Source: Blautia pseudococcoides (GTDB lineage: Bacteria > Bacillota > Clostridia > Lachnospirales > Lachnospiraceae). From it: a stretch of DNA of 64,000 nucleotides. Numbering within the stretch: the first letter of the stretch is position 1; the number at the start of each line of letters is the position of its first letter. The stretch covers positions 4,738,501 to 4,802,500 of the forward strand of contig NZ_CP015405.2 of the NCBI RefSeq assembly GCF_001689125.2. Direction: 5' to 3'. The translations under genes were made by a program, and so were the position numbers. A model generated the notes under the pieces. It had not been told where the DNA came from, searched no databases, and saw nothing but the letters and a program-made list of their open reading frames with translations. Positions 55,038-64,000 of the stretch are shown here, in pieces.

Positions 55038-55940
55038 ATGAAAATAAGTATAATTATACCAACATTCAATAAATTACCTAGACTTAAATTAACTATTACG
55101 TCTCTTTTATGCCAAAAAATCAGTAAGGAGAAGTATGAGGTAATCTTTATTAATGATGGTTCTACCGATGATACAGATGCTTATTTTATGAGTAGCAATT
55201 TTCAATTCAATTATCAATATTATAAGGTAAATAATGTTGGACGTGCCGCTGCCAGAAATATAGGTATTCGACATTCCAAATTTGATCTATTGCTTTTCAT
55301 TGATGATGATTTAATATTAAGCCCTAATTTTATACAGGAACATTTAAATATACAAGAAAAAAATACTAAAATAGTACATGGAAGAATTTATAATTTAAAT
55401 TCATTGCGCTTTTTTAAGGACCCGAGTACCGGAGAATTTTATGATGAAATTAAGCATATTAGAAATTATCATAACCTTTTAAAAATGTGTATAAATCAAG
55501 AGGATATTTATAGTAGTTTTGATGCAAAAATATCTTCAAAAGGTAAGGTTTCTACATTTGAAGATGTGATTGAGAATATATATAAAATGAATAGTAAATT
55601 TCGATGGCTAATGTTTAATGGGGGCAATACAAGTATTCCGAAAAGCTGGGTTGAAGAATTATCTGGGTTTGATGAGCAATTTGGAATATTATGGGGATGT
55701 GAAGATTTAGAACTTGGATATAGGCTATACCAGCAAGGGAAAGAATTTGCTTATTCATATTTAGCTGCAAATTTTCATATGACACATTATAGAAAAAATT
55801 ATAAGTTAGAGCATCATAAAACATTGGAGCATTTTTATAGTAAGCATCAGGATATTTCAATTATTGCGTTTGAAAAATTCGTTGAAGGAAAATGGAACAA
55901 ACAGGAGTTTTTAAACTATTGTAGAAATTATATTGATTAA
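55038..55940 (+). CDS. Family 2 glycosyltransferase
   Basis: 300 residues. GT-A fold start ISIIIPTFNKLPRLKLTI, FINDGSTDDTD, metal-binding FIDDDL (DxD), and GCEDLELGYRL near the acceptor site. No transmembrane helix. It would add a second sugar from a nucleotide donor. AAAGG precedes ATG 55038, and the gene overlaps or abuts the previous stop (ATGA). Confidence 0.87.
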   Translation: MKISIIIPTFNKLPRLKLTITSLLCQKISKEKYEVIFINDGSTDDTDAYFMSSNFQFNYQYYKVNNVGRAAARNIGIRHSKFDLLLFIDDDLILSPNFIQEHLNIQEKNTKIVHGRIYNLNSLRFFKDPSTGEFYDEIKHIRNYHNLLKMCINQEDIYSSFDAKISSKGKVSTFEDVIENIYKMNSKFRWLMFNGGNTSIPKSWVEELSGFDEQFGILWGCEDLELGYRLYQQGKEFAYSYLAANFHMTHYRKNYKLEHHKTLEHFYSKHQDISIIAFEKFVEGKWNKQEFLNYCRNYID

Positions 55941-55966
55941 TAGTTCTATTGAGAGGGGGGATATAA

Positions 55967-57325
55967 ATGCTGTTTGATAAGTTATGTTTATATGCAGAAT
56001 CAGAAAAAGTGGCAATAGATAACTATTATAAGAAAATTACATATAAAGAATTGTATAGTCAGCTATGTATACTTAGTAATAGTTTAAGTAGACTCAAATT
56101 TAGACCAAAGGATGTTGTAATATTATGTATCGATTCGCAAATAGACTTTGTAATTCTTTTTCTTAGTTTTTTATTAATAGGATGTTGGGTTATGCCAATC
56201 ATTGACAAGGATGATGCTGAAAAACTTATACGTAAGTATAAAAAAAGAGGGGCTAAAATTTTTGATAATGGTCTATATAATAGTATTAAAGACGACAAAA
56301 ATAGTTGCAAGAGTTTTTCTTTTCCAGACGAAGAGAAGTGTGGTATTTATCATTTAACTTCTGGAACAACAGCGCATGAAAAAGTATGTGTGAGAACGCT
56401 TAGCAGTTTATGTAAGGAAGGAATGACTTATAAGAAATTAATGAAGGTGAATAGCTCTAAAAGCATATTAAGTGTTGCACCTATTTATCATTCATTTGCA
56501 TTAGGAGCTGCATTTATGACAGCATTTATGAGTGGCTGTACTTTGTTTTTGACAGAAGAGTTTGTTCCTAGAAGAGTTTTGAAAGTTATTGAATTGAATA
56601 AAATTCAAATATTAGTTTTAGTTCCAATAATGGTTAAGCTACTATTGAGAACCAATACAAATAAAAAGTATACTTTAAATTCTGTTGAGACTGCTTTAGT
56701 TGGAGCAGGACAAGTTACTCAAGAGCTATATGATCAGATGAGAAATAAATACGGGATAGATTTATGTGCAAATTATGGGAGTACGGAAACAGGAGGCATT
56801 ATATCGAGAATGACTTCAGAACCTGTTCTGTCTGTAGGAAAGCCGATGGAGGGGGTTTGTATTAAAATATGTAATTCATGTGGGGATGAATTAGAAATAG
56901 GAAATGTGGGAGAATTGAGGGTTAAGGCAGCTTATATGATGAAGGGATATGCATACGAATCAAATGATGATTTTGATGCCGAAGGATATTTTATAACGGG
57001 CGATTTGGGATATATTGATGATAATAAGAATGTATTTATAGTGGGAAGATTAAAGAAATTAATAAATGTAGGGGGGAAAAAGGTCAATCCGTATGAAGTT
57101 GAAGAAGTGATACGTATGTATCCAGGTGTACAGGACTGCATCGTTGTAAAAGGGGTAAAAAATGATAAAAGCGAATATGTCAAAGCAATAATCGTAGGGC
57201 AGGGAATAACAAAGCATGAAATTTATAAACACTGCATAAAAAAAATGACTATGTACAAGTGCCCAACACAAATTGAATTTGTGCCATTTATAAAAAGAAA
57301 TTTATTGGGTAAAAGTAAATTATAG
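55967..57325 (+). CDS. AMP-dependent acyl ligase
   Basis: 452 residues of the adenylate-forming superfamily. Core motifs: HLTSGTTAHEK (phosphate loop), NYGSTETGG, TGDLGYID, GRLKKLINVGGKKVNP and the catalytic C-terminal Lys in NLLGKSK. At 452 residues it is somewhat short for the family but has both subdomains. It is the only candidate to activate AHBA and load it onto an ACP. Strong GAGAGGGGGG ribosome-binding site. Confidence 0.87.
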   Translation: MLFDKLCLYAESEKVAIDNYYKKITYKELYSQLCILSNSLSRLKFRPKDVVILCIDSQIDFVILFLSFLLIGCWVMPIIDKDDAEKLIRKYKKRGAKIFDNGLYNSIKDDKNSCKSFSFPDEEKCGIYHLTSGTTAHEKVCVRTLSSLCKEGMTYKKLMKVNSSKSILSVAPIYHSFALGAAFMTAFMSGCTLFLTEEFVPRRVLKVIELNKIQILVLVPIMVKLLLRTNTNKKYTLNSVETALVGAGQVTQELYDQMRNKYGIDLCANYGSTETGGIISRMTSEPVLSVGKPMEGVCIKICNSCGDELEIGNVGELRVKAAYMMKGYAYESNDDFDAEGYFITGDLGYIDDNKNVFIVGRLKKLINVGGKKVNPYEVEEVIRMYPGVQDCIVVKGVKNDKSEYVKAIIVGQGITKHEIYKHCIKKMTMYKCPTQIEFVPFIKRNLLGKSKL

Positions 57326-57349
57326 GATAAATATAATGAGGTGGAAAAT

Positions 57350-58456
57350 TTGAAAGTATCTAGTTTTGGCTATACATATATAATGAATGATTTTTGTATA
57401 TTACCTGAATTATGTAATTTTAGTTGCGATTACTGTATATACTCGAATGCAACAGTAGAGCAGAAAAGTATTCCATATAAAATTTCAAAGTATTATGATA
57501 AATCGGGTGATAATATAGAATTTTTTGACTATGTTGCAAATGTCTTGATGAATAGTACGCAGTGCTTTCCAACTCCAATATTAAGAATTTGTGGTGGAGA
57601 ACTTTTTCTTTTAAAAAATATCATGTATTTATTAAGAAAAATACATGAAAAATTTGAGACAGTACAAATTATTAGTAATGGTTTTTTTTTAACACCTTAC
57701 ATACTATCAGAAATTAAGGAACTTGGTAATTGTGTGTTACATATATCATTAGATGGGCATACACAAGAGTTAAATGCACATAGAGTACATAGTAGCTACC
57801 AGCAAGAGATTATATTGAATAATATCAATCATATAATTAAATTGGGAATCCCGTTAGAAATAGCATCATGTTTAACGGATAGAAATACAAAAGATTATGA
57901 AGAAGTTGTTAAGTTTTTTAATGATATAGAAGGGGATATTTTGTTGCTACCGTTTCCGGTAAGGGGAAAAGGAAGTGAAATGTTTGTTCCATCGAAACAG
58001 GATCAAAAACAGTTATTCAAAATTCTTGAACGGTATGATTTATATAGCAAAGTATTGCCTCCTATAAAATATGTTGAAAGTTTAATGAATTATTATGAAA
58101 ATGGATATAGAAATATAAAATGTTATATCCCTAAAGCCATTGTACAAACATTTTATAATGGAGATATTTATTCGTGTTGTATGGACTGGAGTGTGCGTGT
58201 TGCAAATATTAATTCTCAAAATAGAAAAGAGATTATAGAACAAATTCAAAAAAATAGAATTTATAATATATATGACATGTTTCCACCTAAGTTAAGAAGT
58301 TGTAGAGAGTGTTTTACGGTTTCTGAAATTATTAATCTCTATTTTGAAGGTAAAATAAGTGATAAAGAGCTATGTAATATGCAACTGTTTTCTGGAAAAA
58401 CAACTTTAAAAATGATGAACGAGTTACGTAAAGAGATAATAAAAAATGTAAAATAG
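57350..58456 (+). CDS. Radical SAM protein with Twitch/SPASM-like tail (paralogue B)
   Basis: 368 residues. Cluster motif C22-x3-C26-x2-C29 (CNFSCDYC), [23 protein letters not shown], then Cys in IKCYIPK, YSCCMDW and SCRECFT. Clearly a duplicate of the gene at 53944, with different spacing of tail cysteines, so it may do a second oxidation on the same scaffold. TTG start behind GAGGTGG; GTG 57341 overlaps that site. Confidence 0.83.
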
Positions 58457-58541
58457 CTGGTTTAACAGAGAAAATTTAACGGTAGATATATCAAATGATA
58501 AAAAACAAAAGAACTATAAGATATGTAAAAGGAGAAAAAGT

Positions 58542-59738
58542 ATGGGTAAAGTATTTATTACATCAGAATCAGTAACAAGTGGTCATCCGGATAAAATTTG
58601 TGATCAAATTTCAGATGCAATTTTAGATGCAGCTTTAAAGCAAGATCCTGAAAGTAGAGTGGCTTGTGAAGTTTGTATTACAACTGGCCTAGTAATTGTT
58701 ATGGGAGAAATTACTACAAAAGCAAATTTTAATATTTCTAAAGTAGTAAGAAATACAATAAGTGATATTGGGTATAACAATTTAGCTGGAGGTTTTGATG
58801 CACAAACATGTGGTGTGCTAATATCATTAGACGAACAATCGAAAGATATATCTAAAGGAGTAGATCAATCGTTAGAGTATAAAACAAAGGTAGAAAAAGC
58901 AAATGTAGAAAAAACAATTGGTGCCGGGGATCAGGGAATGATGTATGGATATGCAACTAATGAAACTGTGGAATATATGCCTTATCCTGTAGTTTTGGCG
59001 CACAAATTAGTAAAGCGATTGGATGACTTACGTAAAAGAAATGTATTAGCGTACTTGCGGCCAGATGGAAAAAGTCAAGTAACTGTGGAATATAATAATG
59101 GAATTGCTTCTAGAATAGAGGCGGTTGTGATTTCAGTACAACATGATAGTAATGTAAGCCGTGAAATATTGGAAAGAGATATTAGAAATCAGGTTATAGA
59201 TTTTGTTTTACCATCCGATATGATTGATTCTAGAACAAAAATATTTATTAATCCGACAGGACGTTTTGTGGTTGGCGGTCCGCAAGGTGATAGTGGACTG
59301 ACAGGCCGTAAAATAATCGTGGATACATATGGAGGTGTTGCCCACCATGGCGGAGGAGCTTTTTCAGGAAAGGATCCGACTAAAGTTGACCGTTCAGGGG
59401 CTTATATGGCTAGATATATTGCTAAAAATATTGTTGCTGCAGGTGTTGCCCAAAAATGTGAAATACAATTATCCTATGCGATAGGAGTGGCTAACCCACT
59501 TTCTATTGCAGTAGAGTCTTTTGGTACCGGTATAATTAGTGATGAACAGATAATACAAATTATTCATAAAGTATTTAGTTTAACTCCTAATGGAATAATT
59601 ACCTCACTTAATTTAAAAACACCAATTTATAAGCAAGTGGCTGCATATGGGCATTTTGGAAGAAGTGATTTAAATGTTGCATGGGAGAAATTGGATAAAG
59701 TAGATGAAATAAAACAACTAGTAAAAACAGTCTGTTAA
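58542..59738 (+). CDS. metK: S-adenosylmethionine synthetase
   Basis: Full-length 398-residue [51 protein letters not shown] and [14 protein letters not shown]. It makes S-adenosylmethionine from methionine and ATP. As a copy inside a cluster with six radical SAM genes, it probably meets their cofactor demand. AAAAGGAG precedes the ATG. Its codon use is as AT-rich as the neighbours, so it belongs to the cluster rather than to the chromosome backbone. Confidence 0.96.
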   Translation: MGKVFITSESVTSGHPDKICDQISDAILDAALKQDPESRVACEVCITTGLVIVMGEITTKANFNISKVVRNTISDIGYNNLAGGFDAQTCGVLISLDEQSKDISKGVDQSLEYKTKVEKANVEKTIGAGDQGMMYGYATNETVEYMPYPVVLAHKLVKRLDDLRKRNVLAYLRPDGKSQVTVEYNNGIASRIEAVVISVQHDSNVSREILERDIRNQVIDFVLPSDMIDSRTKIFINPTGRFVVGGPQGDSGLTGRKIIVDTYGGVAHHGGGAFSGKDPTKVDRSGAYMARYIAKNIVAAGVAQKCEIQLSYAIGVANPLSIAVESFGTGIISDEQIIQIIHKVFSLTPNGIITSLNLKTPIYKQVAAYGHFGRSDLNVAWEKLDKVDEIKQLVKTVC

Positions 59739-59757
59739 AAAAGAGTAAAAAAACAAT

Positions 59758-60534
59758 ATGGATAATGATATGAAAACGTTAAATATTTATAAAAGACAGT
59801 TTAAAGAAATTAATAAGCAAATGGATGGGAATGTGATTTTGGCAGGCCCTTGTGCAGTAGAGTCATATGAGCAAATGTCAAAAGTAGCACAATGTATTTC
59901 AAGACATTCTTTGAAATACATTAGAGGAGGTGCTTATAAACCTAGAACCTCTCCGTATAGTTTTCAAGGCCTAGGTAAAGAAGGTCTACATATTTTAAAA
60001 GCAGTATGTGATGAATACAATTTGATTGGCGTTACGGAGATTTTGGATATTCGCGATTTGGATGACATTCAAAGTTGTGTAGATATATTGCAAGTTGGAG
60101 CAAGAAATATGTATAATTATCCATTATTAAAAGAACTTGGAAAATTAAAGAAAACTGTTTTATTAAAAAGAGGCTTTATGTCTACATATAAAGAATTAAT
60201 GTTAGCAGCAGAATATATCCTTAATAACGGAAATGATAACATTATTATTTGTGAAAGAGGAATAAGAACATTCGAAACATCAACGAGGAATACTTTAGAT
60301 TTATCAATTGTAGCACTTATAAAAGAAGACACTGAAATTCCAGTTATTGTTGACTTGAGTCATTCTCTTGGGCGAAAGGATATTATTGTTCCCATGGCTA
60401 AGGCCTCTGTCGCTGCAGGGGCAAATGGACTTATGGTTGAAGTACATCCTAATCCAGATAAGGCATTATCAGATCAAAAACAACAATTGTCGATAAATGA
60501 ATTTGAAAATGTGTTAAAGAATTTAAAATTATGA
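59758..60534 (+). CDS. Type I-beta DAHP synthase, aminoDAHP synthase candidate
   Basis: 258 residues. LAGPCAVES, RGGAYKPRTSPYSFQG, GARNMYNYPLL, VLLKRGF and DLSHSLGR are typical of the AroA-beta/KDO8P-like class; there is no ACT or chorismate mutase regulatory domain. In this context it should condense PEP with an imino-sugar phosphate to give aminoDAHP, the RifH step. RifH itself is a different, type II enzyme, so this would be a non-homologous replacement. Confidence 0.85.
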   Translation: MDNDMKTLNIYKRQFKEINKQMDGNVILAGPCAVESYEQMSKVAQCISRHSLKYIRGGAYKPRTSPYSFQGLGKEGLHILKAVCDEYNLIGVTEILDIRDLDDIQSCVDILQVGARNMYNYPLLKELGKLKKTVLLKRGFMSTYKELMLAAEYILNNGNDNIIICERGIRTFETSTRNTLDLSIVALIKEDTEIPVIVDLSHSLGRKDIIVPMAKASVAAGANGLMVEVHPNPDKALSDQKQQLSINEFENVLKNLKL

Positions 60535-60550
60535 AAGGAATAGAATATTG

Positions 60551-61750
60551 ATGAAAAAAGTTACTATAATTTCTAATAATTTAGAATGCGATGAGTTAGC
60601 AGGATATTTTAGTAGGTTAGAGAAATATTTTCGTATAAACAACTGGGAAATTAGTAAGGATTTAAATGCGGATTTGATTATCATAGTGGCTTGTGGGGCT
60701 ATAGACTTAGTGTACTTGTATGTGAAAAATGCATTATCAGATATTTATGCCAAAAAGGGAGATTATGAATCTACTATTATAATGGGATGTCAAGCTATTA
60801 CATATAGGGATAAGCTTCAACAAATTTTTGATGGTCGTATGATAGCATATGGAGAAGAAAATATTTTAGATGAAATAATTTGTGCTAAGAATAAATTCTC
60901 TGATATAAAAACACCAAATGTATATAAATTTTCAGATGAATACCCAAACGAATTATTTACCATTATTATTTCTACAGGTTGTTTAAGAAGATGTACTTAT
61001 TGTATCATTAATAAAGCTCACGGAAGTATAAAAAGTAAGAAGATACAAGATATTTGTGAAGAGTACGCTGTTGCCATTAAATGCGGATATAAAAATGTAG
61101 CTTTATCAGGAACAGATACTTCCGTATATGGGTATGATAATGGGGAGAATATTATAAACTTACTAGACAAGTTAATACAGATGGATTCTACTATTCAATT
61201 TTATATAGAAAATCTGCACCCCCATAATTTAATAAAGTATAAAGAAGAATTTATACGATTGACGGAGAAGAATATTTTTGCCTATTTACATATACCCCTT
61301 CAACATGTTGATGATGCAATTTTAAAAAAAATGGGGAGAGATACTGTTTTTTCTGAAATATATGATATGGTAATAAAGTTAAAGGAAGTATCTCCAAAAA
61401 CAATAATAATTACAGATTTCATATATGGATTTCCAGGTGAAACAGATGCACAGTTTAGTAAATTACTGGAATTTGTGCAAAATGATGCCTATTTTGATTA
61501 TTATTATATTCATGATTATTCTGACATTCCAGGAACTGCTTCTTATAATTTTAAATCAAAAATTAGAGAAGAAGAAATGAAAAAACGTGGGTTGCAGATA
61601 ATGGTTGCATTTGAACGGCGTAAGAAAGAAAAAAAGAGTAGAATGGATAGTCATAATTATAGAATATTTAGAAACCGATATAATATAGAGGAATTTATAC
61701 GAAAAGAAAAAGGCTATTATATTTGTGAGAATACATATCAAATAATATGA
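60551..61750 (+). CDS. MiaB/RimO-like radical SAM methylthiotransferase without TRAM domain
   Basis: 399 residues. N-terminal UPF0004-like domain has the three cluster Cys (Cys13, 48, 80) at MiaB-like spacing; radical SAM Cys144, 148, 151 (CLRRCTYC); then ALSGTDTSVYG and HIPLQHVDDAILKKMGR, which are family signatures. The C-terminal 60 residues do not resemble a TRAM RNA-binding domain. It could methylthiolate the product or modify a cellular target for self-protection. ATG 60551 follows GAAAGGAA. Confidence 0.83.
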   Translation: MKKVTIISNNLECDELAGYFSRLEKYFRINNWEISKDLNADLIIIVACGAIDLVYLYVKNALSDIYAKKGDYESTIIMGCQAITYRDKLQQIFDGRMIAYGEENILDEIICAKNKFSDIKTPNVYKFSDEYPNELFTIIISTGCLRRCTYCIINKAHGSIKSKKIQDICEEYAVAIKCGYKNVALSGTDTSVYGYDNGENIINLLDKLIQMDSTIQFYIENLHPHNLIKYKEEFIRLTEKNIFAYLHIPLQHVDDAILKKMGRDTVFSEIYDMVIKLKEVSPKTIIITDFIYGFPGETDAQFSKLLEFVQNDAYFDYYYIHDYSDIPGTASYNFKSKIREEEMKKRGLQIMVAFERRKKEKKSRMDSHNYRIFRNRYNIEEFIRKEKGYYICENTYQII

Positions 61751-63944
61751 TAAAGTTAATTTGTTAAGAAGGGTGATGGTGACGTATTAAAGGGTTAATA
61801 GGATGTTGAAAAAAATATGGACATAAAGGATCAATCAAAAGACATTCTACTATAAAACAATTTTCATGAGTTAAGATAATGGAGAGGGGTATTGTACTTT
61901 TGCAGTCCGTATGCATAGAATTAACTATTACCTGCTTAGAGAACTGCTAATGTCAAGATTCTTAAGTGAATTTATATAGGAACATGGAATCAAGAGAGAA
62001 CAATAAAGGACATTATTCAAGAAGTGCTACTTGCAAAATTCTATTTGACATTTGGTTTAACTAATGAGGCTTTTTTACTCGTAAAAAGGTGTTCCTCGTA
62101 ATTGTCAAAAGATTTCTTGTTCCTTGTACGAGTATACAGCAGATCGCCTTCTGGGGACATATGAACTGTAATAAAAAATATAGTAGTTGACTAAAGTAGA
62201 ATAGTATTATATGATATAAAAAAGGAGAAATGTATGTTAAGCATTGTAGAATACAAAAGACCAATATTGAATTAAATATTGTACGAAATGGAATGATACG
62301 AGGAGTTTACACGTATTGTTTTGTTGTTGTATCTAGAAAGCTTTAATTTCATTCTTCATAAAATGTAAAAGAATTCAGTTATATCATATATATTTTATTT
62401 TAACCATGAAATTATATGCCTAGGCTATAGTTTCATGGTTTTTTATTTTAGATAGAATTTAGGAGAAGATTTTTATTCAGGAAATAGAATTTAATGGAAC
62501 TAGTTTATTAGAGTCGGAGAAGGAAAAAGCTAAGGTGATGTATAATAAATTTTATAAGAATGAGATTTCATGATAATAAGAATATGTCATATATTGGTTT
62601 GGAAGAACTAGATTACTACAATAAAAATCACTAGAGGAGGTTATAGAACCATATCGGATAAGATTATATAATCAAATTGATTATACTTCATTACTTTGAA
62701 TCACCGTTTCGGAGAGTGAGAGCTAGTCCAAATTCATGATCTTGGATTTGGTAGATTACTTACTGGAACACTAATTGTAAAGATGGATGCCTCGTTGTAG
62801 TGGTGCTGCCCTTGACAAACTGAACAAAACTTTGAACAGCCGTTTGGTCACTTGTAAATATATCATAGAATACGGAAACATCTTGCTCACTAGGAATACT
62901 AGAAATGGTAAGAGATACTTGAATTGAACTGATGCTGAATCTGCAGGTACCAGAAATCTTGGCACCTTCGCCAGTGTATTGAAGAAATATACCGAGTTAG
63001 TTGTACTGACTATTGGTGAATGACTTCTGCTTAAACTTACAGAATCTGAAATTAGAAATCTTTTTTGAACTATTTTATAAATACATAAAGAAAGTCATTG
63101 ACCATTTTTCTTTGCCAGCTTCAGGAAAATGAGCGGTATCAGCACACCTGCAGTAGAGAGAACTTTTGCAGATGCCATTATGAATTGTATTTCGATTAAT
63201 ATTGTGAGAGTATCGATCGATCATTACGATAGAGGCATATGGCATGAATTTGGCTTAGACTGAGTAACTATCAACAGGTAACTCCGTCAGTTCAGACAAG
63301 TGAATTGTGCTACATTGACTTGACGGTTCGGCTTTACCGTAATATTCAATGAAGACTTTATAAAGCACGATTTAAAGGATTTTGTGCATAATAGTGATTA
63401 AATAGTCTTGCTTGATAAGCAAGCTGAAAAGTTAATCCATGCAGGGAAAAGAGAAGGTAGTTCAGCTAGTAAAAAGGTGAAGTATGGCCTTGAAAAAACT
63501 TTAGCCTATTAGGGTTTTTTTGTTCAGTACTGACTTGGGTTTGGACTAATAATACTAGCGTGTATTTCAAGCGTGATACTAAACATTGAACAAAAGTAAA
63601 CAACATTTTACATGAGTATAGAATGCTTTGATGTTTGTATGTGTCAGACTGTGTTATGTAGTAGTAACCGGTTGGGGATTCAATTTAACGCTACATGAAC
63701 GAGGAAGATTTTTTCAAGTCAAGGGGATGGCCTACAGTTAGATATTGTAGTCGTTTGATTGCCGGTTACTAAATGGTCAAAGTTTATATTTTTGAAAATA
63801 ACTTACACTTTCAAAATAAGCATTATGTTAGTTTATAGTAGAAATTAAAAGAATATAAAAGAATAAATAATAACCGAAATAGTTAGATGCTGGCATAATA
63901 GGATAATGGAACAAGCAAATCATTTTAAAAAGATTTATAGTTTT
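61751..63944. other. Decayed DNA without intact genes
   Basis: About 2.2 kb. Broken frames read rightward, such as RTIKDIIQEVLLAKFYLTF (from about 62000), DKLNKTLNSRLVTCKYIIEY (about 62815) and SGISTPAVERTFADAIM (about 63133), with stops and frame changes between them. I do not recognise them. They look like remnants of transposases or cluster genes. Confidence 0.5.
62402..62440 (+). terminator. Strong hairpin terminator after cluster
   Basis: AACCATGAAA-t-TATA pairs with TATA-g-TTTCATGGTT around a CCTAGG-containing loop, followed by TTTTATTTT. It is the first convincing terminator downstream of the cluster, about 650 bp after the last gene. Confidence 0.75.
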
Positions 63945-63960
63945 ATAAGGAGAATTTTAT

Positions 63961-64000
63961 ATGGCGGTTATAGAAGTAAAGGATTTAACAAAGATTTATA
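63961..64000 (+). CDS. ABC transporter ATP-binding protein, start only
   Basis: Thirteen codons reading MAVIEVKDLTKIY, the usual start of ABC ATPases, behind TAAGGAG at good spacing. The window ends before the Walker motifs. It may be the exporter or self-resistance pump for the cluster product, but 2.2 kb of decayed DNA and a terminator separate them. Confidence 0.75.
   Translation, partial: MAVIEVKDLTKIY

Larger units (their letters stand above)
34665..61750 (+). other. AHBA-type, radical-SAM-rich biosynthetic gene cluster (about 27 kb)
   Basis: Twenty-four biosynthetic genes all read rightward, many with overlapping or nearly touching ends, in markedly AT-rich DNA. They cover: carrier activation (PPTase, two ACP domains, AMP ligase), the seven enzyme classes needed for 3-amino-5-hydroxybenzoate, acyl transfer (KASIII-like, BtrH-like), glycosylation (GT4, GT2), deacetylation, transamination, six radical SAM proteins and S-adenosylmethionine supply. 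There is no PKS or NRPS module, and no obvious resistance gene in the cluster. The product is unknown. Confidence 0.82.

Noticed and set aside
1-64000. tRNA, rRNA and CRISPR arrays.
   Set aside because: No cloverleaf-like gene, rRNA segment or regularly spaced repeat array was recognised by eye.

Overview
The window looks like chromosome from a spore-forming gut Clostridia, most likely Lachnospiraceae. Supporting signs are a SpoIIID regulator, a NiCo riboswitch ahead of a cation exporter, MATE pumps, a GH3 glycosidase, CmpB-like membrane proteins and mobilizable elements with a TnpV relic. No rRNA, tRNA or CRISPR array was seen. Assignments come from reading motifs by eye; no database search was run.

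1-16.4 kb is ordinary chromosome with balanced base composition. It carries a 5'-truncated GH3 beta-glucosidase, a Gfo/Idh/MocA oxidoreductase, a lactonase-type beta-propeller, two MATE transporters, a macrodomain protein, a ComEC-like metallo-beta-lactamase lipoprotein, a CmpB-like membrane protein, spoIIID, a GMP-synthase paralogue that has lost its glutaminase active site, a pentapeptide-repeat protein, a NiCo-riboswitch-controlled cation diffusion facilitator, and guaA.

16.4-28.3 kb is a mobilizable integrated element just after guaA, with imperfect 20-bp repeats at both edges. It has XRE and ribbon-helix-helix regulators with visible operators, an excisionase-like protein and tyrosine integrase, a MobC-like protein, a RepA-like ATPase, a putative oriT, a relaxase and a decayed tnpV. 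Its cargo includes a class D beta-lactamase broken by an amber codon and a three-gene set (TIR protein, small membrane protein, TIR-like protein) that resembles an anti-phage module. An AbiJ/STM4504-like gene lies just outside.

29.6-34.6 kb is an insertion-sequence graveyard: decayed IS1182-, IS256- and IS110-type elements, then about 1.2 kb of AT-rich DNA with no recognisable gene.

34.7-61.8 kb is a very AT-rich, single-strand biosynthetic gene cluster and the main find. It contains a counterpart of every enzyme class of the 3-amino-5-hydroxybenzoate (AHBA) route: Gfo/Idh oxidoreductase, AHBA-synthase-like aminotransferase, HAD phosphatase, ROK sugar kinase, DAHP synthase, dehydroquinate-synthase-like enzyme and type II dehydroquinase. 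There is no polyketide synthase or NRPS. Instead it has a phosphopantetheinyl transferase, a free ACP, a glycosyltransferase fused to an ACP, a KASIII-like acyltransferase, an AMP ligase, a PIG-L deacetylase, a second aminotransferase, a GT2, six radical SAM proteins (one fused to a butirosin BtrH-like acyltransferase domain), and a dedicated metK. The likely logic is that an aminobenzoate is made, activated, carried on ACP, glycosylated and remodelled by radical SAM enzymes, partly resembling pactamycin and butirosin chemistry. An intact IS110 sits at the start of the second aminotransferase gene. 61.8-63.95 kb is decayed DNA, and an ABC transporter ATPase begins at the right edge.
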